Shown: positions 1 to 5,193, counted from the first letter of the stretch. The stretch is 6,971 nucleotides of DNA from Pseudomonadota bacterium (GCA_023433185.1 JAEZEN010000404.1:1-6971); one strand, 5' to 3'. The notes: generated from the sequence alone by a model not told the origin. A program made the numbers and translations.

Positions 1-228
1 GAAGGGGACTCCGTCCCCTTCGCGGCCGCCTATTCTGCCGGCCCCCGAGGCAACAGCAACTGGATCGTGTTCGTCCCGGAAAAGGACTTCACCGACCACA
101 GTTTCAGCTTCGTCGTGCCGATCGGCGACCTCGCGGGCAGCGATGACCACCGAATCGCCATCTGGGCCGACATCGAGGGGCGGGGCATCCCGCTCGGCAT
201 CCGCTCGATCACCATGCGCCCGGAGTGA
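1..228 (+). CDS. C-terminal end of an unrecognised protein (5' end outside window)
   Basis: An open frame runs from base 1 to a TGA at 226-228, giving 75 residues with no start codon in view. The codons are GC-rich at the third position, like the real genes nearby, which supports coding. The visible part alternates hydrophobic and polar residues (for example NWIVFVPEKDF, SFSFVVPIGDL and HRIAIWADIEG), which suggests a beta-rich C-terminal domain. There is no membrane helix and no catalytic motif that I recognise. A short hairpin follows the stop by nine bases, consistent with the end of a transcript. I cannot assign a function. Confidence 0.6.
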   Translation, partial: EGDSVPFAAAYSAGPRGNSNWIVFVPEKDFTDHSFSFVVPIGDLAGSDDHRIAIWADIEGRGIPLGIRSITMRPE

Positions 229-237
229 ATGGACATG

Positions 238-253
238 GGGGCGGGGACGCCCC
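238..253 (+). terminator. GC-rich stem-loop just after the first gene
   Basis: GGGGCG, a GGGA loop and CGCCCC form a perfect 6-bp stem beginning nine bases after the stop codon at 226-228. Position fits a transcription terminator, but no T-run follows, so it could be an incomplete intrinsic terminator or a chance structure in GC-rich DNA. Confidence 0.3.
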
Positions 254-307
254 TCGGACGACCGCTTCGACGCCCTTCGTCAGCGGCTTCAGCGAGGGGC
301 GCCGCCA

Positions 308-439
308 CGACATATGCGGCGTCGCCCACCCTGGCGAACAACGGATAGATGACGATCTGGGCGAACCATGTCCGGCCGAGTTCCCAACAATGACAGTGCC
401 GGCCAGGGAATGAGATAGAACCTGCCGGTCCATGACCAT
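308..439 (-). pseudogene. Frameshifted, truncated small membrane-protein remnant
   Basis: The minus strand has an ATG at 437-439 that overlaps the TGA of the upstream SnoaL-like gene (TGATG), an arrangement typical of translational coupling. That frame begins MVMDRQVLSHSLAGTVIVGNSAG. After about 23 codons the plausible coding moves to another frame, giving TWFAQIVIYPLFARVGDAAYV (bases 308-371). This resembles the N-terminal part of small hydrophobic proteins that carry a W-F-x-Q-I-V-x-Y-P-L-F motif (a DUF1772-like or related membrane family, from memory). No further recognisable sequence follows leftward, so the gene appears both frameshifted and truncated. The family assignment is recall only. 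The frame switch and the overlap with the upstream stop are visible directly. Confidence 0.35.
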
Positions 440-972
440 CACACGCCCCGCGCCAGCGCCGCGGATTTCTGCACCGAGATCGCTGCGACGAGCGGATCGG
501 CATGGCGGTGCGCCAGCTTCCATTCCGTGCCTTCGCGGCGATAGACAAGGGTGACGCGTAACGGCCAGTCCTGCGCCGGCAGCCCGCCGACCTCGCCATG
601 CCCGTGCTCGATGATCACCAGCACCGCCATGTCAGGCGATCCGTAGGCCTGAACCAGTTCCTGCTTCAGCGTGCCGTTCCTGAAGAAGCGCCCGATCTCC
701 TTCCACGTCTCGTCCGTGATGCTGGTCCGCCGCGACGGCGCACCACCGAAAGGTGACATCAGTACGAAATCGTCGGTGAGAGTGATGAGGGACAGGTAGG
801 TGTCAATGTCGCCGCGCATCAGCGCGGCGTTCGCCTGTTCCGACCGCCGGACGAGGTCAGCGACCGCTTGCTCGACGACCGATGCGTCCTGCGGCTGAGC
901 CGGGCCGGCTGCGAGGGTTGCGAAGCCGGCGGCGCCGGCGGCGGTGAGAAGGGTTCGCCGTGTGGTCCGCAT
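439..972 (-). CDS. Exported SnoaL/ketosteroid-isomerase-like protein with Tat-type signal
   Basis: This encodes a 177-residue protein. It starts at the ATG complementary to 970-972, with a good ribosome site (AAAGGAA) about six bases upstream. The N-terminus TRRTLLTAAGAAGFATLAAG has a twin arginine and a hydrophobic stretch, so export by the Tat pathway to the periplasm is likely, with cleavage near residues 25-30. The mature part begins with a helix (VEQAVADLVRRSEQANAALMRGDIDTYLSLI), then TDDFVLMSPFGG, and ends with a strand pair around LRVTLVYRREGTEWKLAHRHADP. This is the layout of NTF2-like SnoaL/DUF4440 proteins, which bind small hydrophobic molecules or act as isomerases or cyclases. The substrate is unknown. 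The open frame extends upstream to 1725, but that part is antisense to the LysR gene and was excluded. The divergent LysR regulator is the obvious candidate controller. Confidence 0.85.
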   Translation of the reverse strand: MRTTRRTLLTAAGAAGFATLAAGPAQPQDASVVEQAVADLVRRSEQANAALMRGDIDTYLSLITLTDDFVLMSPFGGAPSRRTSITDETWKEIGRFFRNGTLKQELVQAYGSPDMAVLVIIEHGHGEVGGLPAQDWPLRVTLVYRREGTEWKLAHRHADPLVAAISVQKSAALARGV

Positions 973-1078
973 GGTGTGTTCCTTTCGATCTGGTTTGCGA
1001 CATGCGAGGCCCGCGGCATCGCCCGGCAGACAGATCGCAGTTCCGCTATACTGAATCCAATGATACGTTTTCAGAGAT
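973..1078. promoter_or_regulatory. Divergent promoter region between SnoaL-like gene and LysR gene
   Basis: This 106-bp gap separates two divergent starts and is where a LysR-type regulator would bind to control itself and its neighbour. On the plus strand TATACT at 1047-1052 is a near-consensus -10 box, 26 bases before the LysR ATG, but no convincing -35 lies 17 bases upstream of it. An inverted repeat CTGAA-N14-TTCAG (1051-1055 and 1070-1074) lies between this box and the start codon and is a candidate operator half-site pair. The minus-strand ribosome site lies just before 972. The operator assignment is inference. Confidence 0.45.
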
Positions 1079-2026
1079 ATGCTGAACCAAACTGATCTCT
1101 CTCGCGCCGACCTCAACCTGCTTGTGCTGTTCGAGGCGGTGATGGCGGAACGCCATGTCGGCCGGGCCGCAGAGCGGCTCAGCCTCTCGCCCTCGGCCAT
1201 CAGCCATGGGCTGGGCCGGCTGCGCCGGCTGCTTAACGATCCGCTGTTCGTGCGGACGCCGAAGGGCGTCGTGCCGACCGATCGCGCGATGGAACTGGCG
1301 GCGCCAATCGCGGACGTACTGGCGCGGGTCCGCATGGTGGTCTCGACGGCCGCACCGTTCGACCCGGCGACGTCGACGCGCCGGTTCACCATCGGCGCGC
1401 CAGACGGCGTCTCGGCCGTCTTGCTGCCGGGACTGCTCGAAGGGTTGCACCACAGCGCGCCGGGCATCGATATCGGCCTGCGCCAATTGCTCCCCGCGCC
1501 GGGGGAAACGTCTCTCGAGCGCGCCTGGCGAGGGGCGTTCGCGGAGCTGGAGGCGCGCGCCATGGACATCGCGATCATTCCGTCGGACGAAATCCCGGCC
1601 CGCTTCCATCGGCGGATTCTGTATGAGGAGGATTTCGTCATCGCGGTGAGAAATGGACACCCGCTCGCAAAGACCCCGACGCTCGACCGGTACTGCGAGG
1701 CCGAACATCTCGTGGTCTCGCTCACAGGCGATCCCTACGCCTTTGTCGATGACGCCCTATCGAGGTTGGGCCGGGCCCGCCGCATCGCGCTCACCGGCCC
1801 GCACGTCATGTTAGCGCTCGCGGTCGTCGCCGAGACCGATTTCGTCTGCGCGCTGCCACGGCACTTCGCCGCCCGATATGCGCCCCGCTTCGACGTCGTG
1901 AGCCTCGAAACGCCGCTGCCGCTCGGCGGCTTCAGGCTGAACGCCGTGGTGCCTCGGGCCGCAATGATGGACGTCGGGCTGGCGTGGCTCCTCGACCTGC
2001 TCAGCAGCGACGACCGGCGGGCATAG
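1079..2026 (+). CDS. LysR-family transcriptional regulator
   Basis: This encodes a 315-residue protein, the usual length for the family. Residues 11-70 form the winged helix-turn-helix: DLNLLVLFEAV, then RHVGRAAERLSLSPSAISH as the helix-turn-helix, then LRRLLNDPLFVRTPKGVVPT as the wing. A linker helix follows (residues 70-90), then a two-lobed ligand-binding domain from about residue 95 that includes TRRFTIGAPD, FVIAVRNGHPL and the C-terminal lobe ALAVVAETDFVCALPRHFA. The style of this domain matches the NodD/nitroaromatic-responsive branch of LysR proteins, so a small aromatic or hydrophobic inducer is plausible but not shown. The start is the ATG at 1079, with only a weak purine stretch (AGAGAT) before it. 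It is divergent from the SnoaL-like gene, which is its likely target. Confidence 0.93.
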   Translation: MLNQTDLSRADLNLLVLFEAVMAERHVGRAAERLSLSPSAISHGLGRLRRLLNDPLFVRTPKGVVPTDRAMELAAPIADVLARVRMVVSTAAPFDPATSTRRFTIGAPDGVSAVLLPGLLEGLHHSAPGIDIGLRQLLPAPGETSLERAWRGAFAELEARAMDIAIIPSDEIPARFHRRILYEEDFVIAVRNGHPLAKTPTLDRYCEAEHLVVSLTGDPYAFVDDALSRLGRARRIALTGPHVMLALAVVAETDFVCALPRHFAARYAPRFDVVSLETPLPLGGFRLNAVVPRAAMMDVGLAWLLDLLSSDDRRA

Positions 2027-2184
2027 CCTGTCCCCTGGCTGTTCGAGGCATTGGCAAAGTGCTTCGGATCAAGCGCGGAGGCGCACTCGGTCGCCCGGTG
2101 CCGCTGGCGGTGCACCTGCTAACGTGCCCATCAGAACCCTCATGTCTGACCGACCGAGCTGCTGATCGTTTGCAAACTGCGTTC

Positions 2185-2213
2185 CGAAAAGGAAAACCCG
2201 GTCTTCCCTTTCG
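2185..2213. repeat. 29-bp imperfect palindrome
   Basis: Two 14-bp arms flank a single central base. The left arm is CGAAAAGGAAAACC and the right arm GGTCTTCCCTTTCG, matching at 12 of 14 positions. There is no T-run or adjacent gene end to mark it as a terminator. It may be a protein-binding site or cruciform in the mobile-element remnant. Confidence 0.55.
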
Positions 2214-2319
2214 CCAACACGCCAACATTCGCGGCTAACGGTTCCATTCGAGCGGTGATCGGCGGCAGTATCACGCTGTAGAGGGCAATCGGCGGTATTG
2301 GCGCGCCTTGATGGCGAGA

Positions 2320-2340
2320 CTTCGAACGAATTGTTCGAGG
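2320..2340. repeat. Inverted repeat TCGAAC-GAATT-GTTCGA
   Basis: Perfect 6-bp arms (2322-2327 and 2333-2338) flank a 5-base spacer. In RNA or folded single-strand form they extend by a G-T wobble and a C-G pair to an 8-bp stem. It stands in gene-free sequence about 60 bases before the MobC-like start. A recombinase or relaxosome binding role is possible but unproven. Confidence 0.5.
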
Positions 2341-2368
2341 TTCTGGCCGATTGGAACGCCCATCTTGA

Positions 2369-2397
2369 GCACCGGAAATCCTCGGATTTCCCGGTGC
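2369..2397. repeat. Strong hairpin with GCACCGG/CCGGTGC arms next to MobC-like start
   Basis: The left arm GCACCGGAAATCC (2369-2381) pairs with GGATTTCCCGGTGC (2384-2397), with only a 2-base gap and one bulged C: a 13-bp stem broken by the bulge. It ends four bases before the ATG of the MobC-like remnant and so would cover its translation start. A third copy of the arm, with one mismatch, occurs at 2903-2915 close to the tRNA 3' end. Possible roles are a transfer-origin hairpin, a recombinase arm site or a translational control element. Confidence 0.6.
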
Positions 2398-2401
2398 CGC
2401 C

Positions 2402-2619
2402 ATGTCCCTGACCGATGGCTTCACCGACGCCGCTGCCCCTCGGCCCAAGGCTTCCCGGAAGCCCCGTAAGCGCACGCCGCCTTTCAGCCTCCGGCTGAAC
2501 GAGGCGGAAAAGGCTCGGCTGATCGACCGAGGCGAACGGCACGCCGCTCGGCACCTACATCAAGGCAAGAGCGATGGGCGCTCCGCTGCGCGCCCGCCGG
2601 AGCGGCCTCAGCGAGCGTC
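2402..2619 (+). pseudogene. MobC-like plasmid mobilisation protein, frameshifted and truncated
   Basis: The first frame starts at the ATG 2402 and gives a basic N-terminus followed by [20 protein letters not shown] (residues 24-43), typical of MobC-like relaxosome accessory proteins with a ribbon-helix-helix-like DNA-binding start. At about 2528-2531 the frame breaks. Moving one base along restores [20 protein letters not shown] and then [12 protein letters not shown], the expected continuation (P-L-G-x-Y-I-K-x-R-x-x-G). A net 2-base loss (or 1-base gain) near CGAGGCG explains this. Similarity ends near 2617, where recombinase sequence begins in a third frame, so the protein lacks its C-terminal half. 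MobC proteins help a relaxase nick the transfer origin, so this marks a former mobilisable element. The family call is from recalled motif style. No ribosome site is evident, and a strong hairpin abuts the start. Confidence 0.65.
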
Positions 2620-2628
2620 GCGAGCGTG
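2611..2628. repeat. 9-bp tandem repeat at the MobC/recombinase junction
   Basis: GCGAGCGTC is followed immediately by GCGAGCGTG, two 9-bp units differing at the last base. They sit exactly where MobC-like sequence (frame continuing from 2529) gives way to recombinase sequence (frame of 2626). This fits a deletion joined through short homology. GC-rich repeats of this kind also arise by chance. Confidence 0.5.
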
Positions 2629-3027
2629 ATCGCCGCGTACGAGGATCGCATTCGCAAACTCGAAGAGGAGAAGATCGTCTTGCGCGAGCGCATGGAGAAA
2701 GTGCGCCAGCCAGCGAGCACGTTCGACAATGCACTTAGAACGGCGCTCGCGTTCCTCTCAAACCCGCAGATTCTTTGGGACACCGGGGAGCCGGAGCACC
2801 GCCGCACGGTGCTGAAACTGACGTTTGCGGAGAGACTCCGCTACGCGCGAAATGAGGGGTTTAGAACGGCAGAACTGTCCTTGCCGTTCAAGGTCTTAGG
2901 CCGGATTACCGGTGCTGAAAGCGAGATGGCGCACCCGAAGGGATTCGAACCCCTGGCCTTTGCCTTCGGAGGGCAACGCTCTATCCAGCTGAGCTACGGG
3001 TGCCGGTTCGCAGCGAACGCGGACTAG
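2626..3027 (+). pseudogene. C-terminal fragment of a large serine recombinase, reading into a tRNA gene
   Basis: The frame can start at a GTG (2626) and gives 133 residues. [16 protein letters not shown] is the coiled-coil stretch of the large serine recombinase (resolvase/invertase) group. It is followed by [43 protein letters not shown] and SLPFKVLG, the typical C-terminus of element-borne recombinases. The N-terminal catalytic resolvase domain with its nucleophilic serine, and the zinc-ribbon/recombinase domain, are absent, so it cannot catalyse strand exchange. From about residue 101 the frame translates the antisense of a tRNA ([13 protein letters not shown] is the tell-tale tRNA shadow) and stops with TAG at 3025-3027. 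In related integrated elements the recombinase gene often ends this way, across the tRNA attachment site. It marks the tRNA-side end of a decayed integrative element. Confidence 0.75.
2927..3003 (-). tRNA. tRNA-Arg (anticodon CCG)
   Basis: The reverse complement folds as a complete 77-nt tRNA. The acceptor stem is GCACCCG/CGGGTGC, the D arm GCTC...GAGC, and the anticodon stem TTGCC/GGCAA around the loop CTCCGAA. A five-base variable loop and a T arm with loop TTCGAAT follow, then discriminator G73 and an encoded CCA at 2927-2929. Anticodon CCG reads CGG arginine codons, which are common in GC-rich genomes. The gene appears intact despite the adjacent element remnant, so any integration kept or restored the 3' end. 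No T-rich terminator is visible to its left. Confidence 0.95.
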
Positions 3028-3053
3028 ATAGCCCATGACGGTGGCGACCACAA
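3025..3053 (-). promoter_or_regulatory. Promoter of tRNA-Arg
   Basis: On the minus strand, TTGTGG (3048-3053) and TATCTA (3025-3030) are separated by exactly 17 bases. They lie about 21 bases before the tRNA 5' end at 3003, matching a sigma-70-type -35/-10 pair in the right place. The stop codon of the recombinase frame on the other strand lies inside the -10 box. Confidence 0.6.
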
Positions 3054-3248
3054 TGGCGCAGTCTCGACGCCGTCTCGCCGCCCCTCAATGCCCGGGTCCC
3101 GGCCTCTTCCGGGCCGCGGGGCCGTCTCGTTCCGGCTTCCGCCTCCCCCGGGTCCGTCTCATCGCCGGCTGGCCCTTGGCGCGGGACCGGGCAATGGCCA
3201 TATCCCGTCCGTGGGCGCCGTGCCCATGACAAGACGACGGGTATCGCC

Positions 3249-3785
3249 ATGAACGACGAAGACCGCGCCGCCATCCTCGATCTCTTCGGCCGCCTCCGCG
3301 AGGTGGAGGGCCGTTCCGGCCCCCGCGATCCGGATGCCGACGCCCTGATCCGCTCGGCGGTGAACGCCCAGCCGGGCGCGCCCTATTACATGGCGCAGAC
3401 CATCGTGGTGCAGAACGCGGCGCTCCGCGAGGCGGAGAGACGCATCGCCGAACTCGAGGCGAAGGCCGAGGCGGGTGGTGGCCTGTTCGGCGGACTGTTC
3501 GGCAGTGGCAATGGCGGCGGGCGCGGCCGCTCCTCGGTGCCCTCGGCCGGGCGCCGCGGCGCGGAACCGGCACTGGCCGGCGGCGGCGGCGGATTCCTGG
3601 CCGGCGCAGCGCAGACGGCCGTCGGCGTGGCCGGTGGCGTGCTGCTCGGCAACATGATCGCCGGGGCCATGTTCGGAGACGGCAGCGCGACGGCCGCCGA
3701 TGCCGCACCGCCCGAGGACGAGATCGGTGGCGGCGAGGTGGATGCCGGGGGCGATTTCGGGGACTTCGATCTCGGCGACTTCTGA
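3249..3785 (+). CDS. DUF2076-like protein
   Basis: This encodes a 178-residue protein. The N-terminus MNDEDRAAILDLFGRLREVE, then PRDPDADALIRSAVNAQPGAPYYMAQTIVVQNAALREAERRIAELEAK (residues 25-72), closely follows the DUF2076 pattern: D/E-R-x-x-I-x-x-L-F-x-R-L near the start, R-D-x-x-A, P-x-A-x-Y-x-x-x-Q-T-x-x-V-Q, then a helix ending in I-x-E-L-E. A glycine-rich linker (77-115) precedes a small-residue hydrophobic stretch with GxxxG spacing (about 116-142), which may associate with a membrane or pack helices. The tail is acidic and ends in short D-F-G/D-F-D repeats. The biochemical role of the family is unknown to me. The start at 3249 fits the family, although the ribosome site is weak. There is no signal peptide and no close operon partner. 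Confidence 0.82.
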   Translation: MNDEDRAAILDLFGRLREVEGRSGPRDPDADALIRSAVNAQPGAPYYMAQTIVVQNAALREAERRIAELEAKAEAGGGLFGGLFGSGNGGGRGRSSVPSAGRRGAEPALAGGGGGFLAGAAQTAVGVAGGVLLGNMIAGAMFGDGSATAADAAPPEDEIGGGEVDAGGDFGDFDLGDF

Positions 3786-3956
3786 GGCGGCCCCGGGTCA
3801 GATCCCGCCCCTGCCCCCGATCGGTGAGCGCCGGATCACGTCCCCGAACGAAACGGACCACCATCGGGCGGTTGACGACGCCGGCGCGGTGGACCCTTGT
3901 CGGTCTCGGGCGCGATCCGGTTCGCCCGCCGCCATGCAGCGCGGTCGGGGCGAACC

Positions 3957-3983
3957 TGCCACCCGCGGGCATGCCCGTTGGCA
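3957..3983. repeat. Nested inverted repeat around CGGGCATGCCCG
   Basis: A perfect 12-bp palindrome CGGGCATGCCCG (3966-3977) is enclosed by outer arms TGCCA (3957-3961) and TGGCA (3979-3983), with slightly unequal spacers (4 and 1 bases). It could be an operator or a hairpin in untranslated RNA. No function is visible. Confidence 0.45.
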
Positions 3984-4160
3984 CCGCAGGCGCCGCTCTC
4001 CCCAGTCACCGTCGATCCCGCCGGGATCCTCCCTCTCTCACGGAGCACTGCCGCCGCCACGAGGACGCCGATCTCGTCGAAGCAAGGCGGTGGTTGCGGG
4101 ACGACGCCGGAGGCGGGTTTTCTCCGCGCCTTCCGGGCCGGGCCTTCGCCTCGACAGCAT

Positions 4161-4179
4161 GTTCCCGAAGATTGGGAAC
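4161..4179. repeat. Inverted repeat GTTCCC-N7-GGGAAC
   Basis: Perfect 6-bp arms at 4161-4166 and 4174-4179 flank the 7-base spacer GAAGATT. It lies 55 bases upstream of the small membrane-protein gene, so it is a candidate operator for that gene or a simple hairpin. Confidence 0.4.
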
Positions 4180-4234
4180 GCGACGTGCCGAGGGGCGTTT
4201 GACCGCGGAGCGTCCTGATGAAGCGAGTGACGGA

Positions 4235-4474
4235 ATGGACGAAGCATCCACGCCAGCCGGACTCTGGCTGTTCGCCGTAGCCGGGGGACCTGTCCTGTTG
4301 GGCCTGCTCCTGGCCTGGGGCGCGTGGCGATACCGCCGCCAGGGAGCGACTCCGGGAAGCCCGGGTCCGAGCCGATGGGCCGTCCAGCTCGGGGCTCTGG
4401 CGGTAGCCCTCGTCGCGGTGATCGCAATTGCCGGGTGGTGGCTGGGATTCTTCCAGGTTGCCCCTGCTCCGTGA
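4235..4474 (+). CDS. Small two-helix membrane protein, unrecognised
   Basis: This encodes a 79-residue protein, chosen to start at the ATG 4235 because the hydrophobic, protein-like sequence begins just after it. Helix 1 spans about residues 9-31 (GLWLFAVAGGPVLLGLLLAW). A basic loop follows (WRYRRQGATPGSPGPSR), then helix 2 at about 48-72 (WAVQLGALAVALVAVIAIAG, ending in the aromatic WWLGFF). The positive loop between the helices predicts that it is cytoplasmic, with both termini outside. The ribosome site is weak (GAGTGACGGA), and the open frame continues upstream without homology-like sequence. I do not recognise a family. The protein is followed by a 220-bp gap before the Rrf2 gene, so it is probably a separate transcription unit. 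Confidence 0.6.
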   Translation: MDEASTPAGLWLFAVAGGPVLLGLLLAWGAWRYRRQGATPGSPGPSRWAVQLGALAVALVAVIAIAGWWLGFFQVAPAP

Positions 4475-4610
4475 GCGCCGGAACCTGAGTCCCCTACTTT
4501 CTCGTTGCGCAGCGACTCGCCCAGCGCGGGCCAACGACCACACCCGGCACATCTGCGCCGCAGCGGCCTGGGTCGCCGCGAGAGCCGACGTCTCGTCCCC
4601 TCGCGGTCAT

Positions 4611-4694
4611 TTCGCAATTGTCGCGGCGATAAGACGACTCTACTTATAGGGTTATGGTGGAGCCACCACGATCCCGATCCCATGGACGCGACGG
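4611..4694 (+). promoter_or_regulatory. Upstream control region of the Rrf2 gene
   Basis: Within the 220-bp gap before the regulator, TTCGCAATTG (4611-4620) is identical to a 10-mer in the promoter of the sulfate-binding protein gene (5289-5298). Downstream lie ACTCTA-CTTA-TAGGGT (4637-4652), an inverted repeat with one mismatch, and TGGTGG-AG-CCACCA (4655-4668), with perfect 6-bp arms. TATAGG (4645-4650) could serve as a -10 box, but no -35 at standard spacing is obvious. Rrf2 proteins commonly bind their own promoter, so these repeats are candidate autoregulatory sites. The precise site is not determined. Confidence 0.45.
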
Positions 4695-5189
4695 ATGATC
4701 TCGCAGAAGGCCAAGTATGCGCTACGCGCGCTCGTCTCCCTTGCGGAGGCGCCCACGGGCGATCCGGTCTTCATTTCCGACATCGCCGAAGCGCAGTCGA
4801 TCCCGAAGAAGTTCCTCGAGCAGATTCTTCTGGACCTCAAGCGCCATGGCATCCTCGTCAGCCGCCGCGGCAAGTTCGGCGGCTACCAGCTGCTCAAGGA
4901 CCCGTCCGAGATCACCTTCGGCAGCATCCTCCGCATCGTCGACGGGCCGATCGCGCCGCTGCCCTGCCTCTCGAAGATGGCCTACCGCCGATGCGCCGAC
5001 TGCGCGAGCGAAGGCACCTGCGGGATCCGGCGCGTCTTCGCCGAGGTGGCGGAAGCGACCCGGGACGTTCTTGACAAGAGAACGCTCGCGGACGCGATCG
5101 ACGCCCGTGCGCAGTCACCCGACGACATCGACCAGCGAGATGCCGCGGAAGGCGCCGTGAAGCGCCGGCAGGTCAGGACCCTCCCCTGA
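4695..5189 (+). CDS. Rrf2-family transcriptional regulator with cysteine cluster
   Basis: This encodes a 164-residue protein, normal for Rrf2. MISQKAKYALRALVSLA is the family's characteristic N-terminus and fixes the start at 4695 although the ribosome site is poor. A winged helix-turn-helix follows: VFISDIAEAQSIPKKFLEQILLDLK (helices, residues 26-49), then GILVSRRGKFGGYQL (wing, 52-66). A dimerisation helix follows, and residues 91-109 hold four cysteines (C91, C100, C103, C109). In IscR and NsrR, cysteines in this area bind an Fe-S cluster. CymR-type relatives regulate cysteine metabolism instead. The exact spacing here matches neither pattern well enough for me to assign a ligand. The gene lies 163 bp upstream of a sulfate-binding protein gene in the same direction, suggesting sulfur or cysteine control. 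Confidence 0.9.
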   Translation: MISQKAKYALRALVSLAEAPTGDPVFISDIAEAQSIPKKFLEQILLDLKRHGILVSRRGKFGGYQLLKDPSEITFGSILRIVDGPIAPLPCLSKMAYRRCADCASEGTCGIRRVFAEVAEATRDVLDKRTLADAIDARAQSPDDIDQRDAAEGAVKRRQVRTLP

Positions 5190-5193
5190 GATT

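Larger units (their letters stand above)
2027..2401. other. Gene-free stretch rich in inverted repeats
   Basis: No convincing gene is present on either strand over these 375 bases. The open frames crossing it have compositions unlike the neighbouring genes and no recognisable motifs. It does contain a 10-bp perfect palindrome GTTTGCAAAC (2168-2177) and three longer inverted repeats listed separately (2185-2213, 2320-2340, 2369-2397). It lies directly upstream of a MobC-like remnant. The stretch could therefore be the non-coding end, or a transfer-origin-like region, of a decayed mobile element. That interpretation is inference. Confidence 0.5.
3786..4234. other. 449-bp gene-free stretch
   Basis: No gene is supported here. 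Several long open frames cross it on both strands, but their translations are arginine-, proline- and serine-rich, as expected of shadow frames in GC-rich DNA. One of them simply extends the downstream small membrane protein upstream to 3824. Two inverted repeats are listed separately (3957-3983 and 4161-4179). It may contain the promoter of the small membrane protein, but no -35/-10 pair stands out. Confidence 0.5.

Noticed and set aside
973..1725. Upstream extension of the SnoaL-like open frame on the minus strand
   Set aside because: It is antisense to the LysR gene, composed of arginine/serine-rich shadow sequence. The Tat signal and ribosome site place the true start at 972.
2069..2554. 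Minus-strand frames across the gene-free stretch and MobC-like remnant
   Set aside because: They have no motifs and no ribosome site, and they overlap the better-supported MobC-like reading.
2927..3027. The last 33 residues of the recombinase frame as real protein
   Set aside because: They are the antisense translation of a complete tRNA-Arg and its promoter.
3085..3984. A 299-codon minus-strand frame opposite the DUF2076-like gene
   Set aside because: It is extremely arginine-rich low-complexity sequence, typical of the antisense of glycine/alanine-rich GC-rich coding.
3824..4234. N-terminal extension of the small membrane protein frame to 3824
   Set aside because: The translation is arginine- and proline-rich with no protein-like features. 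The hydrophobic protein starts at 4235.
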